A stretch of DNA of 64,000 nt. Origin: Blautia pseudococcoides. Its GTDB lineage: Bacteria; Bacillota; Clostridia; Lachnospirales; Lachnospiraceae. Below the pieces are notes generated by a model, which was given only the letters and a program-made list of their open reading frames with translations, was not told the origin of the DNA and ran no database searches. The stretch lies in the NCBI RefSeq assembly GCF_001689125.2, contig NZ_CP015405.2, positions 5,064,747 through 5,128,746 of the forward strand, in the 5' to 3' direction. The first letter of the stretch is position 1. Each line of letters begins with the position of its first letter. This document shows positions 16,094-25,202 of this stretch, one piece after another. The position numbers and the translations under genes are program-made.

Positions 16094-17728
16094 ATGAAGG
16101 TATTGATCATCGGCGGTGTAGCCGCAGGTACAAAGGTAGCAGCAAAACTGAAAAGAGAAAGCAGAGAAACAGAAGTTCTGATTCTGACCAAGAGTGAAGA
16201 CATATCTTATGCAGGATGCGGGCTTCCTTATTATGTAGGGGATGTCATTCATGAGAGAAGCCAGTTGATCGTCAACACACCTCAGAAATTTGCAAAACTG
16301 ACAGGAGCAGAAGTTGAGACAAGTATTGAGGTGACAGGGCTTGACCGTGAGGGCAGAAAGGTAACTGCAAAAGACCTGAAATCCGGTGAGACAAAAGAAT
16401 ATACATATGATAAACTGGTAATAGCAACAGGTGCGTCTCCGGTTGTACCGCCCCTTCCGGGACTGGATATGAAAAATGTATTTCTTATGAGAACTCCTGA
16501 TGATGCGGAAGCGCTCAGAAAAGCAGCGGAGTCGGGGGAAATTAAGCGAGCAGTGATCGCAGGCGGTGGATTTATCGGTCTGGAAGTTGCAGAGAATCTT
16601 CAGAGCCGCGGTATCCGCACTACAGTTCTGGATATGCTCCCTCACATTATGCCGGGATTTGATCCGGAGATGGCAGAGTTTGTGGAGAATCATCTGGCAG
16701 ACCAGGGGATCATGACACTTCTGGATACAAAGCTAGAGGGTGTGGAAGGCAGCGGAACGGTTGAGAAGGTTAAAACATCCAGAAGAGCCATCAAAGCCGA
16801 CGCTCTGGTACTCTCCCTTGGTATCCGTGCAAATACCGCATTCCTGGCTGATACAGGCATTGAGCTTGCACCGAACAGGACCGTTCTGGTAGATGACCAT
16901 ATGAGGACCAATGATGAGAATATTTACGCTCTCGGGGACTGCTCCATGATCACTAACCGCATGACACATGCCAGGGCATGGTCACCTATGGGTTCCTCAG
17001 CCAACATTGAGGGCAGGATCGCGGCACAGAATATTGCCGGTGCGGATGTTTCCTATCCCGGTGTTCTGGGAACAGGTGTGGTAAAACTGCCGGGTCTGAA
17101 TGCGGGGCGTACAGGACTTACAGAGCAGGCGGCAAAGGATGTGGGACACGATGTGGTTTCCGTTGTGGCTGTAGTGGATGACAAGGCTCATTATTATCCG
17201 GGAGCGGGTTCTTTCCTGGTTAAGATGATTGGGGATAAAACAACAGGTGAGTTCCTGGGGATCCAGGTTCTTGGAAAAGGCGCTGTGGATAAGATGGTGG
17301 ATATTGCTGTAGCGGCACTGAGTCTGAAGGCCACGGTGCAGCAGCTGGAGCATCTGGATTTTGCTTACGCACCGCCATTCTCAACTGCCATCCATCCGTT
17401 TGCACACTGCATCAATATTCTTCTGAACAAGATGTCCGGTTCGTTCGAGACCTTTACTCCGGTTGAGTTTGCAGAGGGAATGGCAGAAGGTTATAAGGTG
17501 ATTGACGCTTCCCTGAAACCAACCCTGGAAGGTGTGGAGTTCATGAACCTGGAGGAAGTTGACGGAGAAGTGGAAGGCCACAGCAAGGATGAGAAAATGC
17601 TTCTGGTATGTGCAAAAGGAAAGAGGGCATACATGCTGCAGAACCGCCTGAAATCTTATGGGTATACCAATACAAAGGTTCTGGAAGGCGGAAGTACCTT
17701 TAACGGGGAAGATTTGACGGAAGACTGA
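16094..17728 (+). CDS. CoA-disulfide / persulfide reductase with C-terminal rhodanese domain
   Basis: 544 residues. FAD-binding LIIGGVAAGT at 5-13; the redox cysteine Cys42 in YAGCGLPYYVG defines the single-cysteine CoADR/Npsr/Nox group; NAD(P)H-binding VIAGGGFIGLEVAENL lies mid-protein, followed by the FAD motif IYALGDCS. From about 450 a rhodanese-like domain follows, with CAKGKRA containing Cys506. This fusion matches NADH-dependent persulfide reductases that reduce CoA-persulfides or polysulfide to H2S. Membership of a LysR-controlled pair with a siroheme reductase supports sulfur reduction or detoxification. Substrate preference is not decidable here. Confidence 0.88.
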   Translation: MKVLIIGGVAAGTKVAAKLKRESRETEVLILTKSEDISYAGCGLPYYVGDVIHERSQLIVNTPQKFAKLTGAEVETSIEVTGLDREGRKVTAKDLKSGETKEYTYDKLVIATGASPVVPPLPGLDMKNVFLMRTPDDAEALRKAAESGEIKRAVIAGGGFIGLEVAENLQSRGIRTTVLDMLPHIMPGFDPEMAEFVENHLADQGIMTLLDTKLEGVEGSGTVEKVKTSRRAIKADALVLSLGIRANTAFLADTGIELAPNRTVLVDDHMRTNDENIYALGDCSMITNRMTHARAWSPMGSSANIEGRIAAQNIAGADVSYPGVLGTGVVKLPGLNAGRTGLTEQAAKDVGHDVVSVVAVVDDKAHYYPGAGSFLVKMIGDKTTGEFLGIQVLGKGAVDKMVDIAVAALSLKATVQQLEHLDFAYAPPFSTAIHPFAHCINILLNKMSGSFETFTPVEFAEGMAEGYKVIDASLKPTLEGVEFMNLEEVDGEVEGHSKDEKMLLVCAKGKRAYMLQNRLKSYGYTNTKVLEGGSTFNGEDLTED

Positions 17729-17805
17729 CAAAATGAGCAAGATTAACAACAGGATCGCACAGGACAGGCAAGGCCATAAAAGATAAAAAGTTGGAGGAAA
17801 TTAAA

Positions 17806-18759
17806 ATGGCAACATTAACAGTGAGCAAGGACGATGAAAAAAGAGTAAAAGCCCTGGGCTTTTTGAGCAACAAGGGAACGGACAATTTTTCCGCCAGGAT
17901 TATCACAAAAAACGGAAAGATCACAGCAGAACAGCAGATTTGTATTGGGGAGGCAGCAAAGCTGTACGGCAACGGTGCAGTTACATATACCACACGTCTT
18001 ACTATTGAAGTACAGGGAGTTCCCTATGAGAAGATTGACGAGTTCCGTGCCTATATCCAGAAATGCGGGCTGGACACAGGCGGTACCGGTTCCAAAGTGC
18101 GCCCTGTGGTTTCCTGTAAAGGAACTACCTGCCAGTATGGTCTTTTAGATTCCTTTGGTCTTTCAGAGGAGATCCATGATGAGTTTTATACAAATTGGCA
18201 TGATGTAAAACTGCCTCATAAATTCAAAATCGCTGTGGGCGGATGTCCAAACAACTGCGTAAAGCCGAACCTGAATGACCTGGGTATCGTTGGTCAGCTC
18301 ATTCCAAACTATGATGAGGATATGTGCAGCGGATGTAAAAAGTGCGGAGTTGTGAAAGCCTGTCCTATTGATGCCGTAAAGTTAGTTGACGGCGTTATGG
18401 AACTTGACAGGGACAAATGTATCAATTGCGGACGCTGTATCGGCACCTGTCATTTTGATGCTATCGAGGACGGTACTTATGGTTATAAGATTTACCTGGG
18501 CGGTAGATGGGGAAAGAAAATTGCCATTGGTAAGCCTATGAGCAAAATTTTCACAACTAAAGAAGAGCTTATGAGCTTGATTGAGAAAACACTGCTTCTG
18601 TACAGGGAACAGGGTAAGACAGGAGAGCGTTTTTCAGATACCATTGAGCGTCTTGGATTTGAGAATGTGGAAGCGCAGCTTATCTCCGATGAGATCCTGG
18701 AGAGGAAAGAGGAAATCCTTTCCGCCAAGCTTCATGAGGTGGGCGGAGCTACCTGCTAA
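17806..18759 (+). CDS. Siroheme sulfite/nitrite reductase-like protein with two [4Fe-4S] ferredoxin motifs
   Basis: 317 residues, the compact form also seen in AsrC-type sulfite reductases. The siroheme-[4Fe-4S] ligands are Cys104, Cys109, Cys147 and Cys151 (CKGTTC and GGCPNNC). Two ferredoxin clusters follow: Cys174/177/180/186 and Cys205/208/211/215. It probably carries out six-electron reduction of sulfite to sulfide, or nitrite to ammonia, in the cytoplasm. No AsrA/AsrB electron-transfer subunits lie nearby; the neighbouring flavoprotein or a ferredoxin may supply electrons. The ATG follows GGAGGAAA; an upstream TTG in frame would add only five residues. Confidence 0.85.
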   Translation: MATLTVSKDDEKRVKALGFLSNKGTDNFSARIITKNGKITAEQQICIGEAAKLYGNGAVTYTTRLTIEVQGVPYEKIDEFRAYIQKCGLDTGGTGSKVRPVVSCKGTTCQYGLLDSFGLSEEIHDEFYTNWHDVKLPHKFKIAVGGCPNNCVKPNLNDLGIVGQLIPNYDEDMCSGCKKCGVVKACPIDAVKLVDGVMELDRDKCINCGRCIGTCHFDAIEDGTYGYKIYLGGRWGKKIAIGKPMSKIFTTKEELMSLIEKTLLLYREQGKTGERFSDTIERLGFENVEAQLISDEILERKEEILSAKLHEVGGATC

Positions 18760-18853
18760 TAAGGAGAGTCTGACATAAACTGTGAATAGTGATAACTGTT
18801 TTTTGCATTGACAAAAGAATTATGGATTGCTATGATTAATAGCAAAGAAACAA

Positions 18854-18886
18854 AGAGGGTATCTTTTACAGACACCCTCTTTTTTC
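18854..18886 (+). terminator. Terminator of the sulfur operon
   Basis: Stem AGAGGGT-TC / GA-ACCCTCT with a small loop, followed by TTTTTT. It lies inside a long open frame upstream of dapF, showing that the dapF start must be later. Confidence 0.85.
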
Positions 18887-18969
18887 TCTGCGGACCGGAT
18901 ATGGAATTATGCTGTCCGGAGGAAAAGAAAAAGGAGAACACAGGATACAAAGCAAAGGAGGCAGCGGTG

Positions 18970-19803
18970 ATGAAATTTACAAAGATGCAGGGAATCGGCA
19001 ATGATTATGTGTATGTAAACTGTTTTCAGGAGACAGTGGAAGATCCGTCTGAAGCGGCAAGAAAGGTCAGTGACCGGCATTTCGGCATTGGATCTGACGG
19101 GTTGATTCTGATCAAACCTTCAGAGAATGCGGATTTTGAGATGGAGATGTATAACGCGGACGGCAGCCAGGGTGCTATGTGCGGCAACGGCATCCGCTGT
19201 GTGGCAAAATATGTGTACGACTACGGACTGACGGATAAGACAAGGATCAGTGTGGATACCAAAAGCGGAATCAAATATCTGGATCTGACTGTGAAAAACG
19301 GCAGGGTGGCCCAGGTGAAAGTGAATATGGGAAAGCCGGAGTTTTACACGGAAAATATTCCCATGAAGCATAAAAAAGAAAAAGTCATCCGGGAGCCTCT
19401 GGCTGTCGATCAGCAGGTCTACGAGGTGACTGCGGTTTCCATGGGAAATCCCCATGCAGTTGTGTTCATGGATGATGTAAAAGGGCTGGATATTAAAGAG
19501 ATCGGCCCGTATTTTGAGAAACACCAGGCATTTCCTGAGGGAGTCAACACAGAGTTTGTCCGGGTCCTGGATGAGAAGACCGTGGAGATGCGGGTTTGGG
19601 AGAGAGGCAGCGGGGAGACCCTGGCCTGCGGAACCGGAGCCTGTGCAGTGGCGGCGGCCTGTGTGATGAACGGATATACAGAGGAGGAGGTAACGGTAAA
19701 ACTGCTGGGCGGCGACCTGAAGATTTTCTGGGACAGGAAAGAGAATACCATTTACATGACAGGTCCGGCGGAAGTGGTTTTTGACGGTACGATTGAACTA
19801 TGA
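18970..19803 (+). CDS. dapF: Diaminopimelate epimerase
   Basis: 277 residues. It interconverts LL- and meso-diaminopimelate for lysine and peptidoglycan synthesis using two cysteines as acid and base: Cys71 in MCGNGIRC and Cys220 in ACGTGAC. GNPHAVVF and the family start MKFTKMQGIGNDYVYVNCF are also present. I chose the ATG eight bases after AAAGGAGGC; the frame stays open another 54 codons upstream but those cross a terminator. The stop overlaps the MATE gene start (ATGA). Confidence 0.95.
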   Translation: MKFTKMQGIGNDYVYVNCFQETVEDPSEAARKVSDRHFGIGSDGLILIKPSENADFEMEMYNADGSQGAMCGNGIRCVAKYVYDYGLTDKTRISVDTKSGIKYLDLTVKNGRVAQVKVNMGKPEFYTENIPMKHKKEKVIREPLAVDQQVYEVTAVSMGNPHAVVFMDDVKGLDIKEIGPYFEKHQAFPEGVNTEFVRVLDEKTVEMRVWERGSGETLACGTGACAVAAACVMNGYTEEEVTVKLLGGDLKIFWDRKENTIYMTGPAEVVFDGTIEL

Positions 19804-21158
19804 GATTTAGCATGACAACAGAGGACAAGCGGTTCTACAGAAATGTGCTGAGCCTTGTCATGCCTATGGCACTTCAAAACCTGATCAACGTGGGGGTTAC
19901 ATCCACGGACGTTATCATGCTGGGAAGAGTGGGAGAGACTGCCCTTTCCGGCGTTTCCCTGGCTAACCAGGTGTATTTTATATTGTCCCTGATCTTCTTC
20001 GGGCTTACCTCAGGGGCTTGTGTGCTGACTGCCCAGTATTGGGGAAAACATGATACCAGAACCATTGAGAAGGTTATGGGCATGTCTTTTCGGATCGCCA
20101 TTTTGTCTGCTGCAGTATTTACGGCGCTGGCTGTGTGTGTGCCGGACCTGCTGATGCGGATCTTTACCTCAGATGAGGCGATCATTGCGGAGGGCGTGAG
20201 TTATCTGCGGATCGTGGCATTTTCATACATACTTGCAGCGTTTACCAATGTATATCTGAACATAATCAGAAGTATTGAGCGTGTGGTCATCGCCACGGTG
20301 GTGTACGCCACATCCCTGTCTGTGAATATTATACTGAATGCAATATTTATCTTCGGCCTTTTTGGGGCGCCGGCTCTTGGGGCAGCAGGTGCGGCTATCG
20401 GCACGCTCTGCGCCAGGGCTGTGGAGGTTATCATTGTGGTATATTATGCGCGGAAGAAAAATGATGTGGTCCTCATACGCATCAAAGACATGTTTAAGAG
20501 ATATAAATGGCTGGAAAAGGATTTTTTCGTGTATGCGTTTCCGGTGCTTCTCAACGAATTTGCCTGGGGCGCGGGTATGGCTGCAATCTCCTCCATTGTG
20601 GGGCATCTGGGCAGCGCCTCTGTGGCGGCGCATTCCGTGGCACAGGTGTGCAGACAGTTGTCCATGGTCATTGCCTTTGGTATCTCCAACGCAACGGCCA
20701 TCATGATAGGCAAGGCGATCGGAGAGAAGAAAGAGGAGCTTGCCAGGGACTATGGAAACCGGTTTGCCAAGTTGTCCCTCTTGTTTGGGGCAGCGGGAGG
20801 TATCCTGATCCTGATCATCTCGCCCTTTGTGTGCAATATGCTGAAACTGACGCCTCTGGCAAAATCCTATCTTCAGGTCATGATGGTGATCATGTCCTAC
20901 TATGTGGTGGGGCAGTCCTTTAACTCTACTTTAGTGGTGGGCGTGTTCAGAGCCGGGGGAGATACCATGTTCGGGCTGTTTTTGGATGTGGGGATCATGT
21001 GGCTCTGCTCTATTTTTGCTGCGGCTGTGGCAGCCTTTGTGATACATGTGCCCATGCCATGGGTTTACATAATATTGTGCAGCGATGAGGTGATAAAAGT
21101 GCCGTTTTCCTGGAAACGGTATAAAAGTTATAAATGGCTTAATAATATTACGCGGTAG
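19800..21158 (+). CDS. MATE-family efflux transporter
   Basis: 452 residues, about 12 helices in two homologous halves, with the MATE motifs FGLTSGACVLTAQYWGKHDT in the first half and GISNATAIMIGKAIGEKKEE in the second. It belongs to the DinF/NorM-like group that exports cationic drugs or metabolites using Na+ or H+; the substrate is unknown. Translationally coupled to dapF by a 4-bp overlap, possibly with the ATG at 19812 as an alternative start. There is no visible functional link to dapF. Confidence 0.9.
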   Translation: MRFSMTTEDKRFYRNVLSLVMPMALQNLINVGVTSTDVIMLGRVGETALSGVSLANQVYFILSLIFFGLTSGACVLTAQYWGKHDTRTIEKVMGMSFRIAILSAAVFTALAVCVPDLLMRIFTSDEAIIAEGVSYLRIVAFSYILAAFTNVYLNIIRSIERVVIATVVYATSLSVNIILNAIFIFGLFGAPALGAAGAAIGTLCARAVEVIIVVYYARKKNDVVLIRIKDMFKRYKWLEKDFFVYAFPVLLNEFAWGAGMAAISSIVGHLGSASVAAHSVAQVCRQLSMVIAFGISNATAIMIGKAIGEKKEELARDYGNRFAKLSLLFGAAGGILILIISPFVCNMLKLTPLAKSYLQVMMVIMSYYVVGQSFNSTLVVGVFRAGGDTMFGLFLDVGIMWLCSIFAAAVAAFVIHVPMPWVYIILCSDEVIKVPFSWKRYKSYKWLNNITR

Positions 21159-21340
21159 AAAATGCAGAGGCCACAGGGCTTTGGTGGGGATATTGGATTA
21201 AATTCGTCAAGAATTTGTGCAATATTCCCACTTCCATTTCAAAGAGAAACATGATATACTTTGTGATACAAAATCTGGTAATAACAAAACAATAAAATAA
21301 TAAGTGACACAAGATGTAGTGCTGCAATGAGGAGAAGGCA

Positions 21341-23476
21341 ATGATTTATGTAATTAAGAAAGACGGAACAAAAGAAGAATTTGACGTACAGAAAATAGTC
21401 AGAGCAGTCAATAAATCCGCGGAAAGAATTATGTACAGCTTTACAGAGCAGGAGATTGACTTTCTGTGCAGATACGCCACAGATAAGGCAGAGTCCCTGG
21501 GAAAGGACCAAATCACCATCCAGGGGATGCACAATATCGTGGAGGGAGCACTGGAGCAAGTGAATCCTGCAGTTGCCAAGAGCTACCGGGATTACAGAAA
21601 TTATAAGCATGATTTTATCCACATGATGGACGAGGTGTATACCAAAAGCCAGTCTATCCGTTATATCGGTGACAAGAGCAATGCCAATACGGACAGTGCT
21701 TTGGTTGCGACCAAGAGGAGCCTGATCTTTAATGAACTGAACAAGGAATTGTACCGGAAATTCTTCATGAACCGCAATGAGCTGCAGGCATGTAAGGACG
21801 GCTATATTTACATTCATGACCAGTCCGCAAGGCTGGATACCATGAACTGCTGTCTTTTTGACGTGGCAAATGTGCTGAGGGGCGGATTTGAGATGGGGAA
21901 TGTGTGGTACAACGAACCGAAGACACTGGACACCGCTTTTGATGTTATGGGAGATATTATTCTGAGTACAGCTGCCCAGCAGTACGGCGGTTTTACTGTG
22001 CCCGAGGTGGATAAGATACTTGCCCCTTATGCAGAGAAAAGCTACACAAAATACAGAGAAGAATTTTTAAAATATGTGGACCCGGAGTGGGAACACGCGC
22101 TGGAGAAAGCGGAAACGTACGCATATGACAAGGTACAGCGGGATTTTGATCAGGGATGGCAGGGTATTGAGTACAAGCTCAATACCGTGGGTTCCTCCAG
22201 AGGAGATTACCCATTTGTGACAGTGACGCTGGGACTGGGAACCAAGCGGTTTGAAAAGATGTGCAGTATTTCCCTTCTCAATGTACATAAAGAGGGACAG
22301 GGAAAAGCAGGCCACAGGAAACCGGTGCTGTTTCCGAAGATTGTCTTTTTATATGATGAGGAGATCCACGGGGAGGGCGGCACCAGTGAGGATGTGTTCG
22401 AGGCCGGTATTGCGTGCTCAGCCAAAACCATGTATCCGGACTGGCTGTCCATGAGCGGGAAAGGCTATATTTCCAGTATGTACAAAAAGTATAAAAAGGT
22501 GATCAGCCCCATGGGATGCCGCGCCTTTTTAAGCCCCTGGTATGAGCGGGGCGGTATGACACCTGCGGATGACCGGGATGTGCCCGTGTTTGTGGGAAGG
22601 TTCAATGTGGGGGCTGTCAGCCTGCATCTGCCCATGATCCTGGCAAAGGCCAGAGCGGAGAACCGTGATTTTTATGAGGTGCTTGACTTCTACCTGGAAA
22701 TGATCCGCCAGCTTCATATCAGAACTTATGACTATCTGGGGGAGATGAAGGCATCCACCAATCCGCTGGCATACTGTGAGGGCGGATTTTACGGAGGCAG
22801 TCTAAAGCCCTCTGACAAGATAAAACCCCTTCTGAGACCTATGACAGCCTCCTTTGGCATCACTGCCCTCAACGAGCTGCAGGAGCTGTACAACGGAAAG
22901 TCCATCCGGGAGGACGGTGCCTTTGCCCTGGAGGTCCTTCAGTATATCAACAATAAGGTGAGCCAGTTCAAGGAGGAGGACGGCAATCTGTACGCGATCT
23001 ACGGCACCCCGGCAGAGAGCCTGTGCGGTCTGCAGGTGGAACAGTTCAGAAAGATGTACGGCATTGTGGAGGGCGTGTCGGACCGCCCCTATGTCAGCAA
23101 CAGTTTCCACTGCCATGTGACAGAGGAGATCACCCCCATTGAGAAGCAGGACTGTGAGGGCCGTTTCTGGGAGCTGTGCAACGGCGGCAAGATCCAGTAT
23201 GTGCGCTATCCCATCGGGTACAATACAGACGCGATCCGGGCGCTGGTGAGAAGAGCCATGACGCTGGGATATTATGAGGGTGTGAATCTCTCCCTGGCTT
23301 ACTGTGATGACTGCGGCCATGAGGAGCTGGAGATGGATGTGTGCCCGATCTGCGGGTCCACAAACCTGACTAAGATTGACAGGATGAACGGGTATCTGTC
23401 GTACAGCCGTGTACATGGTGATACCAGGCTGAACACTGCCAAGATGGCGGAAATCGCAGAGCGCAGATCCATGTAA
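21341..23476 (+). CDS. nrdD: Anaerobic (class III) ribonucleoside-triphosphate reductase
   Basis: 711 residues. It reduces NTPs to dNTPs by a glycyl radical. N-terminal ATP-cone (about 1-95), glycyl-radical barrel with KMCSISLLNVHKEG, a C-terminal Zn site (CDDCGHE and CPICGSTN), and the radical Gly684 in RMNGYLSYSRV. It depends on the radical-SAM activase NrdG, which is not encoded on either side; the neighbours are a MATE pump and a cation antiporter, so nrdG must lie elsewhere. The start follows GAGGAGAAGG. Its presence fits strict anaerobic life. Confidence 0.95.
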   Translation: MIYVIKKDGTKEEFDVQKIVRAVNKSAERIMYSFTEQEIDFLCRYATDKAESLGKDQITIQGMHNIVEGALEQVNPAVAKSYRDYRNYKHDFIHMMDEVYTKSQSIRYIGDKSNANTDSALVATKRSLIFNELNKELYRKFFMNRNELQACKDGYIYIHDQSARLDTMNCCLFDVANVLRGGFEMGNVWYNEPKTLDTAFDVMGDIILSTAAQQYGGFTVPEVDKILAPYAEKSYTKYREEFLKYVDPEWEHALEKAETYAYDKVQRDFDQGWQGIEYKLNTVGSSRGDYPFVTVTLGLGTKRFEKMCSISLLNVHKEGQGKAGHRKPVLFPKIVFLYDEEIHGEGGTSEDVFEAGIACSAKTMYPDWLSMSGKGYISSMYKKYKKVISPMGCRAFLSPWYERGGMTPADDRDVPVFVGRFNVGAVSLHLPMILAKARAENRDFYEVLDFYLEMIRQLHIRTYDYLGEMKASTNPLAYCEGGFYGGSLKPSDKIKPLLRPMTASFGITALNELQELYNGKSIREDGAFALEVLQYINNKVSQFKEEDGNLYAIYGTPAESLCGLQVEQFRKMYGIVEGVSDRPYVSNSFHCHVTEEITPIEKQDCEGRFWELCNGGKIQYVRYPIGYNTDAIRALVRRAMTLGYYEGVNLSLAYCDDCGHEELEMDVCPICGSTNLTKIDRMNGYLSYSRVHGDTRLNTAKMAEIAERRSM

Positions 23477-23499
23477 AGCACAGAGATGACGGACAAGGA

Positions 23500-23530
23500 T
23501 AAGGCTGCCCTTTTGGGGCGGCCTTTTGTG
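23500..23530 (+). terminator. Terminator after nrdD
   Basis: Stem AAGGC-GCCC / GGGGC-GCCTT with a TTTT loop and trailing TTTTG. Confidence 0.75.
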
Positions 23531-23660
23531 TGGTTTTTTGAGGTTTTGTGATGTTTTTCCATTCCCTTTTTTTTAGAAGTGTGGTACGATTAATTCGATT
23601 TCGTTTTGTGCGGAAATCGGGAAAAGAGTAAGACACAGGGGAGAGAAAGGACGAAACAAC

Positions 23661-24953
23661 ATGAACTCTTATAATTATTTACTGGACCTGGCGCTTATAT
23701 TACTGAGCACCAAGGTTTTTGGACTTCTTACCAGGAAAGTCAGGATGCCTCAGGTGGTGGGCGCCCTGCTTGCGGGACTGCTTTTGGGGCCGGCCTGTTT
23801 TGGGATACTGAAGCAGACGGAGTTTATCCACGAGGTGTCGGAGATTGGTGTTATTGTGCTGATGTTCTGCGCAGGCCTGGAGACAGATATTGATGAGCTG
23901 AAAAGGAGCGGCAAGGCCTCTTTTGTCATTGCCCTTTTAGGTGTGCTGGTTCCGCTTGCGGGAGGATTTGGTGTAGCCTGGTTCTTCAACCGTCCGGGCA
24001 TGATAGCATCCAATGCGTCAGCAAGTATTATGCTGCAGAACATTTTTATCGGTGTCATTCTGACAGCGACCAGTGTGAGCATATCTGTGGAAACCTTAAA
24101 AGAGATGGGTAAATTAAACACCAAGGCAGGAAATGCCATTCTGGGCGCTGCCATTATTGATGATGTGCTGGGTATTATCGCATTGACCGTCATCACAAGC
24201 CTGGCGGATTCCAGCGTGAATGTGGTGGTTGTATTTGCAAAAATCGTGGGATTCTTCGTGTTTGTAGGCGTTGGAGGCTATGTGCTTCACATTATCTTTA
24301 AAAAGTGGGTGAAGGGTTATGAGAGGGACCTGCAGCGGTTCGTCATCATCTCCTTTGTTATCTGTCTGCTCTTTTCCTATTGTGCAGAGAAATTTTTCGG
24401 AGTCGCAGACATTACAGGGGCATTTTTTGCAGGTCTGATCATCACCAAGACAACGCACACCAATTACATTGCAAGACGGTTTGGGATTTTGTCATATATA
24501 CTGCTGTCACCGGTGTTTTTTGCCAGCATTGGTATTCAGGTGGAGCTTCCGGATATGAGCCCCATGATCATCACGTTCGCAGTGGTTCTGGTTATTGTGG
24601 CAGTGCTCACAAAGATCGTGGGCTGCGGTGTGGGCGCTAAAGTCTGTCAGTATAAGAACAAGGACTGTGTCCGCATCGGCATGGGCATGGTATCCAGAGG
24701 CGAGGTGGCCCTCATTGTTGCCGCAAAGGGCAATGCAGTAGGTCTGATGTCCTCCGCCCTTCTGGGGCCGATCGTGGTGGTGGTAGTTATCACAACGATC
24801 ATTTCACCTATTCTGCTCAAGATGACCTTCAGTGAGAAGAGCGGCAAGGCAGAATATCAGGAGAATGAATACGCAAAACATATAGAAGAAGCCCAGGAGG
24901 CTGGAAAAAGTGATGCGTCCCGTTACGTGGGCGGGAAGCAGCAGGGAAAATAG
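23661..24953 (+). CDS. CPA2-family cation:proton antiporter
   Basis: 430 residues with 12-13 hydrophobic helices and a charged cytoplasmic tail of about 45 residues but no RCK/KTN domain. GLLLGPACFGIL and the paired aspartates in GAAIIDDVLGIIAL are the ion-binding signature of CPA2 Na+(K+)/H+ antiporters (KefB/NapA/GerN-like). It exchanges monovalent cations for protons across the membrane. The gene precedes feoA by only 21 bp, so it may share the transcript with the iron-uptake genes, an uncommon pairing that may help with pH balance. Confidence 0.87.
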   Translation: MNSYNYLLDLALILLSTKVFGLLTRKVRMPQVVGALLAGLLLGPACFGILKQTEFIHEVSEIGVIVLMFCAGLETDIDELKRSGKASFVIALLGVLVPLAGGFGVAWFFNRPGMIASNASASIMLQNIFIGVILTATSVSISVETLKEMGKLNTKAGNAILGAAIIDDVLGIIALTVITSLADSSVNVVVVFAKIVGFFVFVGVGGYVLHIIFKKWVKGYERDLQRFVIISFVICLLFSYCAEKFFGVADITGAFFAGLIITKTTHTNYIARRFGILSYILLSPVFFASIGIQVELPDMSPMIITFAVVLVIVAVLTKIVGCGVGAKVCQYKNKDCVRIGMGMVSRGEVALIVAAKGNAVGLMSSALLGPIVVVVVITTIISPILLKMTFSEKSGKAEYQENEYAKHIEEAQEAGKSDASRYVGGKQQGK

Positions 24954-24974
24954 AAACGGAAGGAAGTACAACAG

Positions 24975-25202
24975 ATGAAGCTGAATCAGGCGGATATATT
25001 GCGGAATTACCGCATAACCAGCGTTCAGGAGCAGGAAAAAATCCAGCGGCGGCTGGAGGCACTGGGAATTCTGGAGGGAACAAAGGTAGTAGTCCTGAAC
25101 AGAAAGCACAATGGTTCCACTATTATCAAGGTGAGAGGGACCAGATGGGCGCTTGGCAATGAGATCGCGGAGGGAATAGAAGTGGAGGAGCTTGGAGGAT
25201 GA
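24975..25202 (+). CDS. feoA: Ferrous iron transport protein A
   Basis: 75 residues, SH3-like FeoA fold. RLEALGILEGTKVVVLNRK is the family core, with VRGTRWALGNEIAEGIEV at the end. It is a cytoplasmic accessory protein that modulates FeoB. Its last four bases overlap the feoB start (ATGA), implying translational coupling. Confidence 0.93.
   Translation: MKLNQADILRNYRITSVQEQEKIQRRLEALGILEGTKVVVLNRKHNGSTIIKVRGTRWALGNEIAEGIEVEELGG

Noticed and set aside
18808..18969. Longer N-terminus for DapF
   Set aside because: It would cross a clear terminator and adds 54 residues absent from the family; the ATG at 18970 has an ideal ribosome site.
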